Assembly: GCF_000194155.1 (NCBI RefSeq)
Contig: NZ_GL877878.1
Coordinates: 2,854,783-2,918,782, forward strand
Source of the DNA: Saccharopolyspora spinosa NRRL 18395
GTDB taxonomy: Bacteria; Actinomycetota; Actinomycetes; Mycobacteriales; Pseudonocardiaceae
DNA: 64,000 bases
Direction: 5' to 3'
Shown: in pieces, positions 44,808-53,381 of the stretch
Layout: every line of letters begins with the position of its first letter
How positions within the stretch are numbered: the stretch's first letter is position 1
Notes under the pieces: model-generated
The model's database searches: none
What the model saw: the letters and a program-made list of their open reading frames with translations, nothing else
Told to the model about the DNA's origin: nothing
Made by a program: the position numbers and the translations under genes

Positions 44808-44821
44808 TACCTGTTCAGGTA
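44808..44821. promoter_or_regulatory. Palindrome TACCTG-TT-CAGGTA, candidate XRE operator
   Basis: Perfect 6-bp arms, 38 bases upstream of the XRE start. A second dyad, GTACCA-6-TGGTAC, lies at 44839-44856. Both fall in the divergent promoter region and are good candidates for autoregulation. Confidence 0.45.
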
Positions 44822-44838
44822 ATTGGCCATCCGTTTCA

Positions 44839-44856
44839 GTACCACCAAAATGGTAC
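44839..44856. promoter_or_regulatory. Dyad GTACCA...TGGTAC in the XRE/zinc-ribbon promoter region
   Basis: Perfect 6-bp arms spaced by six bases (CCAAAA), between the divergent XRE and zinc-ribbon genes. See the neighbouring palindrome at 44808. Confidence 0.4.
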
Positions 44857-44994
44857 GCGCGACGACGACCACCCCAGGCGCACCGCACCCCCGGTGTCCG
44901 ATACCGCGCTCCCGTCGGCGTCGTCCCGGAACTGGCTGCCGGACGCGACACGCGGCGGACGCCTCAAATCGATTTGAACAGGCGGTGATCATGC

Positions 44995-45234
44995 ATGCCA
45001 CACCCGTTTCGCTGGCAACCGGGCAACGGACAGCGACACGCCACGCTGAAACCCCGACCCCGCGGCGGCTTTCCGGCCGATTCTCAGGTCGAGACGCTGT
45101 GCGGCAAGCAGATCACCGTGGATAACTCCGACGTCGCGTGGCTGTGGACGACCTGCCCCGAGTGCAACAAGACCGCGCACGAGTTGGCCGGGACCCCCAT
45201 CGCTCCCTGTAGTCCAGGTCCTCCCGCTAATTGA
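44995..45234 (+). CDS. Small zinc-finger protein linked to the XRE/DUF397 pair
   Basis: A 79-residue protein from ATG 44995 (ATG 44991 is out of frame). It begins MPHPFRWQPGNGQRHATL and has ETLCGKQITVDNSDVAWLWT followed by TCPECNKTAHELAG, a C-x(n)-CxxC...H zinc site. Similar short proteins sit divergent from HTH-DUF5753/DUF397 genes in Pseudonocardiaceae, as far as I recall. They may be the regulated target or a third component. Function unknown. Confidence 0.7.
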   Translation: MPHPFRWQPGNGQRHATLKPRPRGGFPADSQVETLCGKQITVDNSDVAWLWTTCPECNKTAHELAGTPIAPCSPGPPAN

Positions 45235-45354
45235 ATTCGGACCTTTCCGCACAGGCAACGCAGACCGTACTGTGTCGTGACCCGTACGAGGTCCGGAGGA
45301 CAACAGCACACCTCCGGCGCGCACGGGCGTCCTACCAAGGCACCGGAGGATGCG

Positions 45355-46632
45355 ATGGCGCAAGAAGCGGCGACGGCCGAGAAATCCCGACTACCCCTTC
45401 GCACGCTGGTCGCCGCCAGCATCGGCAACGCGGTCGAGTGGTACGACTGGACGATCTACACGGCCTTCAGCGTCTATTTCGCCGCGGCGTTCTTCCCCGG
45501 CGAACTCGCGCTGATAAACACCCTCGCCGCGTTCGCGCTGGCGTTCTTCTTCCGCCCGCTCGGCGGCTGGCTGCTCGGCCGGTTCGCCGACCTCCGGGGC
45601 CGCAAGACGGCGATGCTGCTGACCATCTCGCTGATGGCAGGCGGCTCGTTGATCATCGCATTGCTGCCGACCTTCCAGACGATCGGCTGGGCTGCGTCGA
45701 TCCTGCTGGTCCTGGCGCGGGTCGGGCAGGGACTCTCGCTGGGCGGCGAGGTGTCCAACGCGTCGGCTTACCTGGCGGAGATCGCGCCACCGGCAAAGCG
45801 GGGCCGCTACTCGGCCTTCTTCTACATCTCGACCGGTTCCGCGCTGCTGGTCGCCTCGCTGCTCGGCTTCGCACTGACCGCGCTGCTCACCAAGGACCAG
45901 CTCACCGACTACGGCTGGCGGATCCCGTTCCTGATCGGCGGTGTGCTCGGGGTGCTCGGCATCTGGCTACGCCGCACGCTCGAGGAGACCGAGCAGTTCG
46001 AGGACAACCGCACCAAGGCCAAGGCGCTGAAGAATCCACTGTGGATGACGCTGAAGCACCACCCCAAGGCGGTCGGCCAACTCGTCGGTTTCAGCATGCT
46101 GTCCACGTTGTGCTACTACACGTTCTTCAGCGCGCTGACCCCGTTCGCGGTGCAGAACCGGCACGCCGACGCCACCGACGTGTTCCTTGCGCTGTCGATC
46201 GCCACCGCGTTGTTCATCGTGCTGCAGTACCCGATGGGTGCGCTGTCGGACCGAATCGGCCGGAAGCCGCAGCTGCTGGTCTGGTCGGCGGCGATCGCGG
46301 TCCTGATCGTTCCGCTGTCCACATTGGTCGGCCCCGGACTGGGCGGGCTGCTGGTGGTGTTCTGCGTCGGAGTCGCTTTGTACACGGCGATGACCTCGAT
46401 CGCGCCGGCGATCATGTCGGAGCTTTTCCCGACCGAACTGCGCGGCCTGGGCATCGGCGCCTGGTACAACCTCACCGTCGCGATCTTCGGCGGCACGGCG
46501 CCGCTGGTGATCCAGGCGCTCGCCCGTTACGAGCTGTCGACGATGTTCTTCTGGTATATCGCCATCGGCGCGGCGGTCGCGTTCTTCGTGATCCGCACCC
46601 TCCCCGAAACCAAGGGCACCGAACTCCGCTGA
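45355..46632 (+). CDS. MFS transporter, metabolite:H+ symporter (MHS) type
   Basis: A 425-residue membrane protein with 12 predicted segments from ATG 45355 (CGGAGGATGCG upstream). MHS signatures: VAASIGNAVEWYDWTIYTAF, RPLGGWLLGRFADLRGRKTA, VLARVGQGLSLGGEVSNASA, GALSDRIGRKPQLLVWSA. Relatives carry alpha-ketoglutarate, shikimate, proline/betaine or citrate with protons. The RLxxTLEETEQFE segment after helix 6 fits the group. Substrate unknown. Single gene, convergent with proB. Confidence 0.9.
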   Translation: MAQEAATAEKSRLPLRTLVAASIGNAVEWYDWTIYTAFSVYFAAAFFPGELALINTLAAFALAFFFRPLGGWLLGRFADLRGRKTAMLLTISLMAGGSLIIALLPTFQTIGWAASILLVLARVGQGLSLGGEVSNASAYLAEIAPPAKRGRYSAFFYISTGSALLVASLLGFALTALLTKDQLTDYGWRIPFLIGGVLGVLGIWLRRTLEETEQFEDNRTKAKALKNPLWMTLKHHPKAVGQLVGFSMLSTLCYYTFFSALTPFAVQNRHADATDVFLALSIATALFIVLQYPMGALSDRIGRKPQLLVWSAAIAVLIVPLSTLVGPGLGGLLVVFCVGVALYTAMTSIAPAIMSELFPTELRGLGIGAWYNLTVAIFGGTAPLVIQALARYELSTMFFWYIAIGAAVAFFVIRTLPETKGTELR

Positions 46633-46732
46633 CCCCGACGGCTTGTGAGTGAAGGGCAACTTTGACTGCAGGGTGTACAGCTACATGGTCGCCCAAAGGT
46701 GCCCGCCGCCCCGAAAACCCGTTGCGGGCTGC

Positions 46733-47854
46733 TCAGCGCAGCGGGACGAGGTCGTCGGCGTGGACCACCTCTCGGCGTTGTTCCGCCGGTAGCTCGTGCG
46801 TCGAGCGGCCGATCAGGTCCGGGAGTTCCGTCGCGTCGTAGGCGACGACTCCGCGCGCCACCACCTTGCCCACCGGGTTGACCAGTTCGACCACGTCGCC
46901 GCCGTCGAAGGCACCCTCCACCGCCGTGACGCCCGCCGCGAGCAGGGAACGGCGGCGCTTGACCACGGCCGCCACCGCACCGTCGTCCAACCACAGGCGG
47001 CCATTGGCTCCGGCGGCGTGCGCCAGCCAGAAGCGGCGGGCCGACAGCCTGCTGCCGGTCGCCGCGAACGCCGTGCCGACGTCGGCCGGACCGAGCGCGC
47101 GGTCGGCCAGCGCTGCCGAGGTCAGCAGCACGGGAATCCCCGAGGAGCAGGCGACCCTCGCCGCCTCCACCTTCGACGCCATGCCGCCGGTGCCCAAGCC
47201 GGACGCGCCGGTTCGACCCGCCCGCACGCCTTCCATGTCCGCGTCGCCGTTGATCTCGCGGATCGCGGAAGCGTCGCCGCGGCGCGGATCCCCGTCATAC
47301 AGAGCGTCTACATCGGACAGCAGGACCAGCGCGTCCGCCCCCACCAGATGGGACACCAACGCCGCCAGCCGGTCGTTGTCGCCGAAGCGGATCTCGTGCG
47401 TGGCGACCGTGTCGTTCTCGTTGACCACCGGCACCGCGCCGAGTCCGAGCAGCCGGTTCAGGGTGCGCTGCGCATTGCGGTAGTGGCCGCGGCGCACCAC
47501 ATCGTCCGCGGTGAGCAGCACCTGCCCGACCGTCAGGTCGTAGCGCGTGAAGGACTCCGCGTACGCGTGCGCCAAGGCCTGCTGGCCTACGCTCGCCGCG
47601 GCCTGCTGAGTCGCGAGGTCCTTCGGCCTGCGGCGCAGCCCCAGCGGCGCGATGCCCGCCGCGATCGCCCCGGACGACACCAGCACAACCTGGCCACCAG
47701 CGGCGACTCGCCGGGCCACGGTGTCGACCAGCGCCGCCAACCGCGCCGCGTCCAGGCCACCCTTCGTGGTGGTCAGCGACGACGACCCGACCTTCACGAC
47801 AACGCGCTGCGCCGCCGCGACTGCCTTCCTGGTCGCCGAGAGCTGATCGCTCAC
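46733..47854 (-). CDS. proB: Glutamate 5-kinase
   Basis: A 373-residue enzyme that phosphorylates glutamate, the committed and proline-inhibited step of proline synthesis. The amino-acid-kinase domain shows [58 protein letters not shown] and [22 protein letters not shown]-terminal PUA domain ([40 protein letters not shown]) is complete. GTGA at 47851-47854 overlaps the obg stop, so proB is coupled to obg. proA is 6 kb away on the same strand. Confidence 0.96.
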   Translation of the reverse strand: MSDQLSATRKAVAAAQRVVVKVGSSSLTTTKGGLDAARLAALVDTVARRVAAGGQVVLVSSGAIAAGIAPLGLRRRPKDLATQQAAASVGQQALAHAYAESFTRYDLTVGQVLLTADDVVRRGHYRNAQRTLNRLLGLGAVPVVNENDTVATHEIRFGDNDRLAALVSHLVGADALVLLSDVDALYDGDPRRGDASAIREINGDADMEGVRAGRTGASGLGTGGMASKVEAARVACSSGIPVLLTSAALADRALGPADVGTAFAATGSRLSARRFWLAHAAGANGRLWLDDGAVAAVVKRRRSLLAAGVTAVEGAFDGGDVVELVNPVGKVVARGVVAYDATELPDLIGRSTHELPAEQRREVVHADDLVPLR

Positions 47855-49329
47855 CGGCCTTCCTCCTCCTCGACGAACCGGCCGAACTCGTCCAGCGAGC
47901 TGCGGCGGGCTTTCTTCGCCGCCTTGCGGTCCGCTGCTGAGATCCGGTCCTCGTGGTCGATGCGCAGGTCGGTGCCGCGGCGGCCGAGCACGCCCGCGAC
48001 CCCGGCCGGCGTGGACGGCTCCCAGTCGAAGGTCATGTTGCCGATGGTCACCTGGCTGCCGGGCTTAGCACCGCGCTTGGCCAGGGCTTCCTCCACACCG
48101 AGCTTCGCCAGCCGGTCGGCGAGGAACCCGATCGCTTCGTTGTTGCCGAAGTCGGTCTGCCGCACCCAGCGCTCCGGTTTCTCGCCGCGCACCACGAACG
48201 CGTCCTCGAACTCGGGATCGGGCTCGACGGTGAAGTTGCCGCTGTCCACGGCCGTGGGCCGGACCACCACGCGCGCCGGCTCCGGCGGCGGCAGCTCCGC
48301 GCGGTAGCGCTCGACCTCGGCGGCCATCGCGAAACTGAGCTCGCGCAGCCCTTCGCGGGAGGCGGTGGACACCTCGAACACCGGCCAGCCGCGCGCGGCG
48401 ACGTCCGCCTTGACCAGTTCGGCCAGCTCCTTGGCTTCCGGCACGTCCATCTTGTTGAGCACGACCATGCGCGGGCGGGACGCCAGGTCCTGGCCGCCCT
48501 GCTCGGCCTTCAACGCCGGGGTGTACTGCGCCAGTTCGGTCTCCAGCGCGTCCACATCGGACAGCGGGTCGCGACCGGGTTCGAGCGTGGCGCAGTCCAC
48601 CACGTGCACCAGGACCGCGCAGCGCTCGATGTGGCGCAGGAAGTCCAGGCCCAGCCCGCGGCCTTCGCTAGCACCCGGGATCAGGCCGGGCACGTCCGCC
48701 ACGGTGAACACCGTCTCGCCCGCGGTGACCACGCCGAGGTTGGGCACCAGCGTGGTGAACGGGTAGTCGGCGATCTTCGGCCGCGCCGCGGAAAGCACCG
48801 AGATCAGCGACGACTTGCCCGCCGATGGGAATCCGACGAGGCCGACGTCGGCGACCGACTTCAGCTCCAGCACCAGCTCGGACTGCTCCCCCGGCTCGCC
48901 GAGGAGCGCGAAGCCCGGCGCCTTGCGAGCCTTGGACGCCAGCGCCGCGTTGCCCAGCCCGCCACGACCACCGGCGGCAGCGACGAACGTGGTGCCCGCG
49001 CCGACCAGGTCGGCCAGCACCTCACCGGCCGCGGTCAGCACCACTGTGCCGTCCGGGACCGGAAGGACCAGGTCTCCGCCCTGCGCGCCGTTGCGCATGC
49101 TGCCCTGGCCCGGCTTGCCGTTGGCCGCGCGGGCGTTCGGGCGGTAGTGGAAGTCCAGCAGCGTGTGCACGTTGGGGTCCACGACGAGCTGGACGTCGCC
49201 GCCCTTGCCGCCGTTGCCGCCATCCGGACCGCCCAGCGGCTTGAACTTCTCCCGGTGCACCGAGGCGCAGCCATGCCCGCCGTCGCCTGCCGCGACGTGG
49301 ATGGTCACGCGGTCAACGAACCGCGACAC
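47851..49329 (-). CDS. obg: Obg/CgtA ribosome-assembly GTPase
   Basis: A 492-residue essential GTPase of 50S assembly and stress signalling. Domain order: Obg fold 1-158 ([39 protein letters not shown]), G domain about 160-340 ([20 protein letters not shown] as G1, [20 protein letters not shown] as G3, [16 protein letters not shown] as G4), and the OCT domain after about 365. The basic tail ([20 protein letters not shown]) is actinobacterial. It follows rpmA and precedes proB, as in mycobacteria. Confidence 0.97.
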   Translation of the reverse strand: MSRFVDRVTIHVAAGDGGHGCASVHREKFKPLGGPDGGNGGKGGDVQLVVDPNVHTLLDFHYRPNARAANGKPGQGSMRNGAQGGDLVLPVPDGTVVLTAAGEVLADLVGAGTTFVAAAGGRGGLGNAALASKARKAPGFALLGEPGEQSELVLELKSVADVGLVGFPSAGKSSLISVLSAARPKIADYPFTTLVPNLGVVTAGETVFTVADVPGLIPGASEGRGLGLDFLRHIERCAVLVHVVDCATLEPGRDPLSDVDALETELAQYTPALKAEQGGQDLASRPRMVVLNKMDVPEAKELAELVKADVAARGWPVFEVSTASREGLRELSFAMAAEVERYRAELPPPEPARVVVRPTAVDSGNFTVEPDPEFEDAFVVRGEKPERWVRQTDFGNNEAIGFLADRLAKLGVEEALAKRGAKPGSQVTIGNMTFDWEPSTPAGVAGVLGRRGTDLRIDHEDRISAADRKAAKKARRSSLDEFGRFVEEEEGR

Positions 49330-49485
49330 GAATGCCTCCAGGAAAACTCCGGCCGAGCCCGGCCCGGCGAAAACGGTCTTAGCGCTCCGCGCGTGCGAAC
49401 CAGGGGCGCACGAACGTCACCTACCTCGATGGTGCCGCGCGGGGCGCGATGTTGCCGTGGGGCGTGACCACCCGCACAACGCAAA

Positions 49486-49527
49486 CGACGAGGGGCGGGC
49501 CGGACTAGCCGGACCCGCCCCTCGTCG
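49486..49527. terminator. 14-bp hairpin between rpmA and obg
   Basis: Arms CGACGAGGGGCGGG (49486-49499) and its complement (49514-49527) begin 28 bases past the rpmA stop on the minus strand. It probably ends much of the rplU-rpmA transcript and lets obg be set separately. Confidence 0.75.
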
Positions 49528-49554
49528 GGAAGTACTTCGCAGCCGAGAGCCGGG

Positions 49555-49812
49555 TCAGGCCTCGGCCGGCAGCACGCTGACGGCCTTGCGGCCGCGGTAA
49601 CGTCCGAACTGGACAGTGCCAGCGGACAGCGCGAACAGGGTGTCGTCGTTACCCCGCCCGACGTTGAGGCCGGGGTGGAACTTGGTGCCCCGCTGCCGGA
49701 TCAGGATCTCGCCGGCCTTGACGACCTGGCCGCCGTAGCGCTTCACCCCGAGGTACTTGGGGTTCGAGTCGCGGCCGTTCCGAGAGCTGGATGCGCCCTT
49801 CTTGTGTGCCAT
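49555..49812 (-). CDS. rpmA: 50S ribosomal protein L27
   Basis: An 85-residue protein near the peptidyl transferase centre. Family start [20 protein letters not shown], then [20 protein letters not shown] and [20 protein letters not shown]. It starts MAHKKG without the cleavable leader found in firmicutes. 14 bases after rplU. Confidence 0.97.
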   Translation of the reverse strand: MAHKKGASSSRNGRDSNPKYLGVKRYGGQVVKAGEILIRQRGTKFHPGLNVGRGNDDTLFALSAGTVQFGRYRGRKAVSVLPAEA

Positions 49813-49826
49813 GACTACTCAGGTCC

Positions 49827-50135
49827 TCACTTCGTGATGCCGGTGACCTCAACGCGGGTCAGCTTCTGCCGGTGACCCTGGCGCTTGTGGTAGCCGGTCT
49901 TGTTCTTGAACTTGTGGATGCGGATCTTGGGGCCCTTGGTCTGCTCGACCAGCTTGCCGGTCACCGACACCTTGGCCAGCGCGTCGGCGTCGGTCGTGAC
50001 CTCAGAGCCATCGACGACCAGAAGCGCCGGGAAACTGACCTCGGAGCCCAGCTCGCCCTCGAGCTTCTCGACCTCGACGACGTCCCCGACAGCCACCTTG
50101 TACTGCTTGCCGCCGGTTTTGACGATCGCGTACAT
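49827..50135 (-). CDS. rplU: 50S ribosomal protein L21
   Basis: A 102-residue protein: [71 protein letters not shown]. First gene of the rplU-rpmA(-obg-proB) set. GGAGA lies about 11 bases before ATG 50135. Confidence 0.97.
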   Translation of the reverse strand: MYAIVKTGGKQYKVAVGDVVEVEKLEGELGSEVSFPALLVVDGSEVTTDADALAKVSVTGKLVEQTKGPKIRIHKFKNKTGYHKRQGHRQKLTRVEVTGITK

Positions 50136-50517
50136 GAGTCGGAAGTCTCCTGCTGCTCGGTTTCGCTACTTCACCAGGTCTGCGGCGGACGTCCACCTCG
50201 ACCGCGCGGGGCGAGGATTCCTACCACGCCGCCGGTGCAGCGCCTCGGTGGGTTCCTGTCTCGGCAGCCGAGCCGCACGGGCGACCGCATTCGAAACAGG
50301 CGTTTAATCTCTCCGCCCGTCCGGCGGCGAGAAGTTCTCATCCATCATACAGACCGCGTTCCCAACCCCGATCGACCGGGGCCGCAACTGCGGGAAGGAC
50401 CCGGCCGTGGAGGCCGGAGACGGACGAGCCGCGGCAGCATACGACCACCGGATCCCCGTGGTCAAATCCAGCCACCTGACGTTGGAAGGTGCCGGGCCCT
50501 GACCTGCGCTTGCTAAC
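50136..50517. other. Divergent promoter region and long rplU leader
   Basis: A 380-base space between rplU (minus) and the cell-envelope genes (plus). On the minus strand a TATGAT -10 box at 50344-50349 would give an rplU leader of about 200 bases, long enough for a ribosomal-protein leader element, but I cannot identify one. The plus-strand promoter is at 50514. Confidence 0.4.
50344..50349 (-). promoter_or_regulatory. -10 box TATGAT of rplU
   Basis: TATGAT on the minus strand is a near-perfect sigma-70-type -10 in otherwise GC-rich DNA. The -35 is not clear. Confidence 0.4.
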
Positions 50518-50519
50518 GT
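50514..50519 (+). promoter_or_regulatory. -10 element TAACGT of the cell-envelope genes
   Basis: Extended -10 TGCTAACGT. A start of transcription near 50526 means the GTG at 50518 cannot be translated from this promoter and supports GTG 50554 as the start codon. Confidence 0.45.
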
Positions 50520-50553
50520 GAGTCGCTTATTGATTCGGATCTGGGGACAAAGC

Positions 50554-52254
50554 GTGACAGACATCGCATCCGACACGAACCGGGGCGAACGCGCCACCCC
50601 CGAAGCCCCCGTTCCAGGCCTCGTGCGGCGGTTCGGCCCCCTGCTCCTCGGCCTGTCGGCGCTCGTTCCGCCGCTGATGATGCTTCGGGAAGTGCTGCGC
50701 TACCCGCAGATGCACTTCTACGACTACTGGTGGGTCCTCCTCGACATCACCAACGACGACGGGTCGCTGCGCCCGGAGGCACTGTTCGGGTTCCGCAACG
50801 AGCACCCGTTCGTGTTGCCCAGCCTGCTGTTCTGGCTCAGCGCCCGGTACGGGCACGGGCTCAACCAGCCGCTGGGGCTGCTGATCATCGTCTTCGGCGT
50901 CGTGTCCGTGCTGCTCGTGTGGACGATGCTGCCGAAGTCGCTGAACCCGTGGCAGCGGGCCGGGCTGGTGGCGGCGACCTCGACGCTGGTTTTCAACCCG
51001 CACGGCATCCACAACTACGTGCGCTCGATGAGCGGGGCGTCGTGGATCCTCGCGCTGATGCTGGTGCTCGCGGCGCTGCTGGCGATGCAGCGGGAGCACC
51101 GGGTGCTGGCGATCGTGTTCGGGTTGCTGGCGTCGATCAGCTACGGCACGTCCTTCGCGGTGTGGCCGGCGCTGGCCCTGGTGGCCTTGCTGCGCGGCGA
51201 CCGTCGCCGCTCGATCGCGGCCCCGACGGTGGTCGGGGTGCTCGTAGTGGCGTCTTGGCTGGTGCTGCGCGGCCCGCAGGGCGGAGGCGGCAGCTCGCCG
51301 ACCGACGATCCTGCGCAGGCGCTGCTCGCCGGGCTGAGCATGCTCGGCATGGTGTGGACCGGCACCGAACCGGCGATCGCGCTGATCGCGGGCGTGGCGG
51401 GTCTCGCGGTGCTCGCGCTGCACGTCCGGCAGACCGCAGAAGAACGTCGCAGTGCCGCTCCTTGGTGGGGCCTGGCGATCTACGCGGTGGGGTGCGCGGC
51501 GATGATCTCCGGTTCGCGCGCCGCGTTCGGCGAGGCCGCCGGGTTGCAGAGCCGGTACAACAGCATGACCGCCGCACTGTGGATCGCGGTGCTGGTGATC
51601 GTGGTCGCCTGGCCGCGTTGGCCGAAGATCCGCACCGTCGCGGTCGCGGGCACGGTGCTGGCCACCGTAGCCCTGGGCGCCCCGATGGCGCAGAGCGTGC
51701 GGGCCGATGCGCCGAATCAGAACCTGCTGGCCATCGCCGCGCGCATCGGTCACCCCGACGCGTTCGAGGACCGGTTCCCCGAACCGGACCGGCTGCTGCC
51801 GCGGCTGCAGGCCCTCGGGCACTACCCGTTCTCCGGCGAGTTCACGCTGGGCTGCCCCGACGGCGTGGAGATCGGCGACCGGGTCAGCACCGCGGACTGG
51901 CGGGCCCCCAGCGTCGGCGCGCTGCGGGAGCCCCGGCCGGACGGCCGCGACGTAGTGCTCAACGTGGAGACCGACCAAGTCCAGGGCGGCGCGCGGATGC
52001 TCAAGGGCTGGGCCATCTCCGGGATCGAACGCGCCGAGTGCATCGCCGTGCTCGACCAGACTGACACGGTCGTCGGCGGCGGGGTGGTCGACATCCCGCG
52101 CTCGGACGCGGAAGCCCAGACGCCCGGCATCGAGATCGGGCTCGGCTTCGAGGCGGTCGCCCCCGCGCAGCCCGGGCTGCTGCGCGTCGCCTTCCACTTC
52201 CCCGACGGCTGGTGGATCCGGCCCCTCACGGAAAGTCCGCAGGTCAAGCCATGA
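50554..52254 (+). CDS. Polytopic membrane protein of the cell-envelope cluster, GT-C-like
   Basis: A protein of 566 residues from GTG 50554, chosen because GGGGAC lies upstream and the -10 at 50514 overlaps the other in-frame GTG (50518). About ten hydrophobic segments fill residues 25-400 (for example PLLLGLSALVPPLMMLREVL, GLLIIVFGVVSVLLVWTML, LALMLVLAALLAMQ), followed by a soluble C-terminal domain of about 170 residues. MHFYDYWWVLLDI in the first outside loop has an acidic motif of the kind used by GT-C enzymes. I do not recognise a named family. Four-base overlap with the GT2 gene points to joint action in polyprenyl-linked sugar transfer (inference). Confidence 0.7.
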   Translation: MTDIASDTNRGERATPEAPVPGLVRRFGPLLLGLSALVPPLMMLREVLRYPQMHFYDYWWVLLDITNDDGSLRPEALFGFRNEHPFVLPSLLFWLSARYGHGLNQPLGLLIIVFGVVSVLLVWTMLPKSLNPWQRAGLVAATSTLVFNPHGIHNYVRSMSGASWILALMLVLAALLAMQREHRVLAIVFGLLASISYGTSFAVWPALALVALLRGDRRRSIAAPTVVGVLVVASWLVLRGPQGGGGSSPTDDPAQALLAGLSMLGMVWTGTEPAIALIAGVAGLAVLALHVRQTAEERRSAAPWWGLAIYAVGCAAMISGSRAAFGEAAGLQSRYNSMTAALWIAVLVIVVAWPRWPKIRTVAVAGTVLATVALGAPMAQSVRADAPNQNLLAIAARIGHPDAFEDRFPEPDRLLPRLQALGHYPFSGEFTLGCPDGVEIGDRVSTADWRAPSVGALREPRPDGRDVVLNVETDQVQGGARMLKGWAISGIERAECIAVLDQTDTVVGGGVVDIPRSDAEAQTPGIEIGLGFEAVAPAQPGLLRVAFHFPDGWWIRPLTESPQVKP

Positions 52255-53237
52255 CAGATGCCGCACCGGAAGTCGAGGTCTCGCTGCTCGCCCCGGCCAA
52301 GAACGAACGCGAGAACCTGCCCCGGCTGTTCGCCGAGATCCGCGATGCGATGCAGGAGCAGCACCGGACGTGGGAGCTGCTGGTCGTCGACGACGGCAGC
52401 ACCGACGACAGCTGGCAGGTGATCGCGGAGCAGGCCCGGCAGGACCCCCGGTTCCGCGGCATCCGGCTGCGGCGCAACTTCGGCAAGGCCGCTGCGCTGG
52501 CCGCCGGGGTCGCCGAGGTCCGCGGGAAGTTATTGGTCACGCTCGACGCCGACCTGCAGGACGATCCCGCCGAGATCCCGCGGCTGCTCGCGGAGCTCGA
52601 CAACGGGGCCGACCTCATCAGCGGGCACAAGGCGCAACGGCAGGACCCGCTGGGCAAGCGGCTGCCGTCGAAGGTGTTCAACTGGGTCACCGGGCTGATC
52701 ACCGGCCTGAAGCTGGCGGACCACAACTGCGGGCTCAAGGCGGCGCGGACCGAGGTCTACCGGCGCGTGCCGCTGTACGGGGAGCTGCACCGCTACATCC
52801 CCGCGCTGGCGCACCAGCTCGGCTACCGGGTCCGCGAGCTCGCCGTGCACCACCGGCCGCGGGTGCACGGCAAGTCCAACTACGGGCTCGAGCGGTACGT
52901 GCGCGGCGCCCTGGACTTGCTCACGGTCGTCGCGCTCACCCGCTACGGGCGGCGCCCGGCGCACCTGTTCGGCGGGCTCGGGTTGCTGGCCGGGACGATC
53001 GGCACGCTGATCCTGCTCTACCTGAGCGGGGTGTGGCTGTTCACCGACCAGTCGATCGGCACCCGCCCGCTGCTGACGCTGGGGATCCTGCTGGAGATCT
53101 TCGCGGTGCAGATGATCTCCGTCGGTCTGCTCGCCGAGCTGGTGCTGCACCGGACCGGGCGGGGCCGGGACGTGGACGTGCTGGTGGCCGACCAGACGAC
53201 GAACGCGAGCCCGGCTCAGTCCGGTAAGTCGCCGTGA
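52251..53237 (+). CDS. GT2-family glycosyltransferase (polyprenol-phosphate sugar synthase type)
   Basis: A 328-residue protein from ATG 52251, overlapping the previous stop by 4 bases (ATGA). GT-A domain: SLLAPAKNERENLPRLFAEI, LLVVDDGSTDDSWQVIAEQA, RLRRNFGKAAALAAGVAEVR, LVTLDADLQDDPAEIPRLL with the DAD metal site, HHRPRVHGKSNYGLERYVRG. Two C-terminal membrane helices (FGGLGLLAGTIGTLILLYLS; LGILLEIFAVQMISVGLLAE) place it with GtrB/DPM1-like enzymes that load a sugar onto polyprenyl phosphate for outside transfer. The adjacent membrane protein could be the acceptor-side transferase or flippase. The stop codon is part of a TGAGT hairpin. Confidence 0.88.
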   Translation: MTDAAPEVEVSLLAPAKNERENLPRLFAEIRDAMQEQHRTWELLVVDDGSTDDSWQVIAEQARQDPRFRGIRLRRNFGKAAALAAGVAEVRGKLLVTLDADLQDDPAEIPRLLAELDNGADLISGHKAQRQDPLGKRLPSKVFNWVTGLITGLKLADHNCGLKAARTEVYRRVPLYGELHRYIPALAHQLGYRVRELAVHHRPRVHGKSNYGLERYVRGALDLLTVVALTRYGRRPAHLFGGLGLLAGTIGTLILLYLSGVWLFTDQSIGTRPLLTLGILLEIFAVQMISVGLLAELVLHRTGRGRDVDVLVADQTTNASPAQSGKSP

Positions 53238-53273
53238 GTGTCCTCGGCGCTGTGCCACCCAGCAGTACTCACG
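53233..53273. terminator. CGTGAGT...ACTCACG hairpin carrying a stop codon
   Basis: Arms 53233-53239 and 53267-53273, with the TGA stop of the GT2 gene inside the left arm. Part of the TGAGT-led family. The stem is short. Confidence 0.35.
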
Positions 53274-53381
53274 GGTTCTGACCAGCGGGAACACAGGGCG
53301 CTGCGGGTATGCAGAAGCGGCCCGGCGAACACGCGAGGGGTGCGCACAACTACGGTCGATCACCGGCCGTATGGTCTCCCC

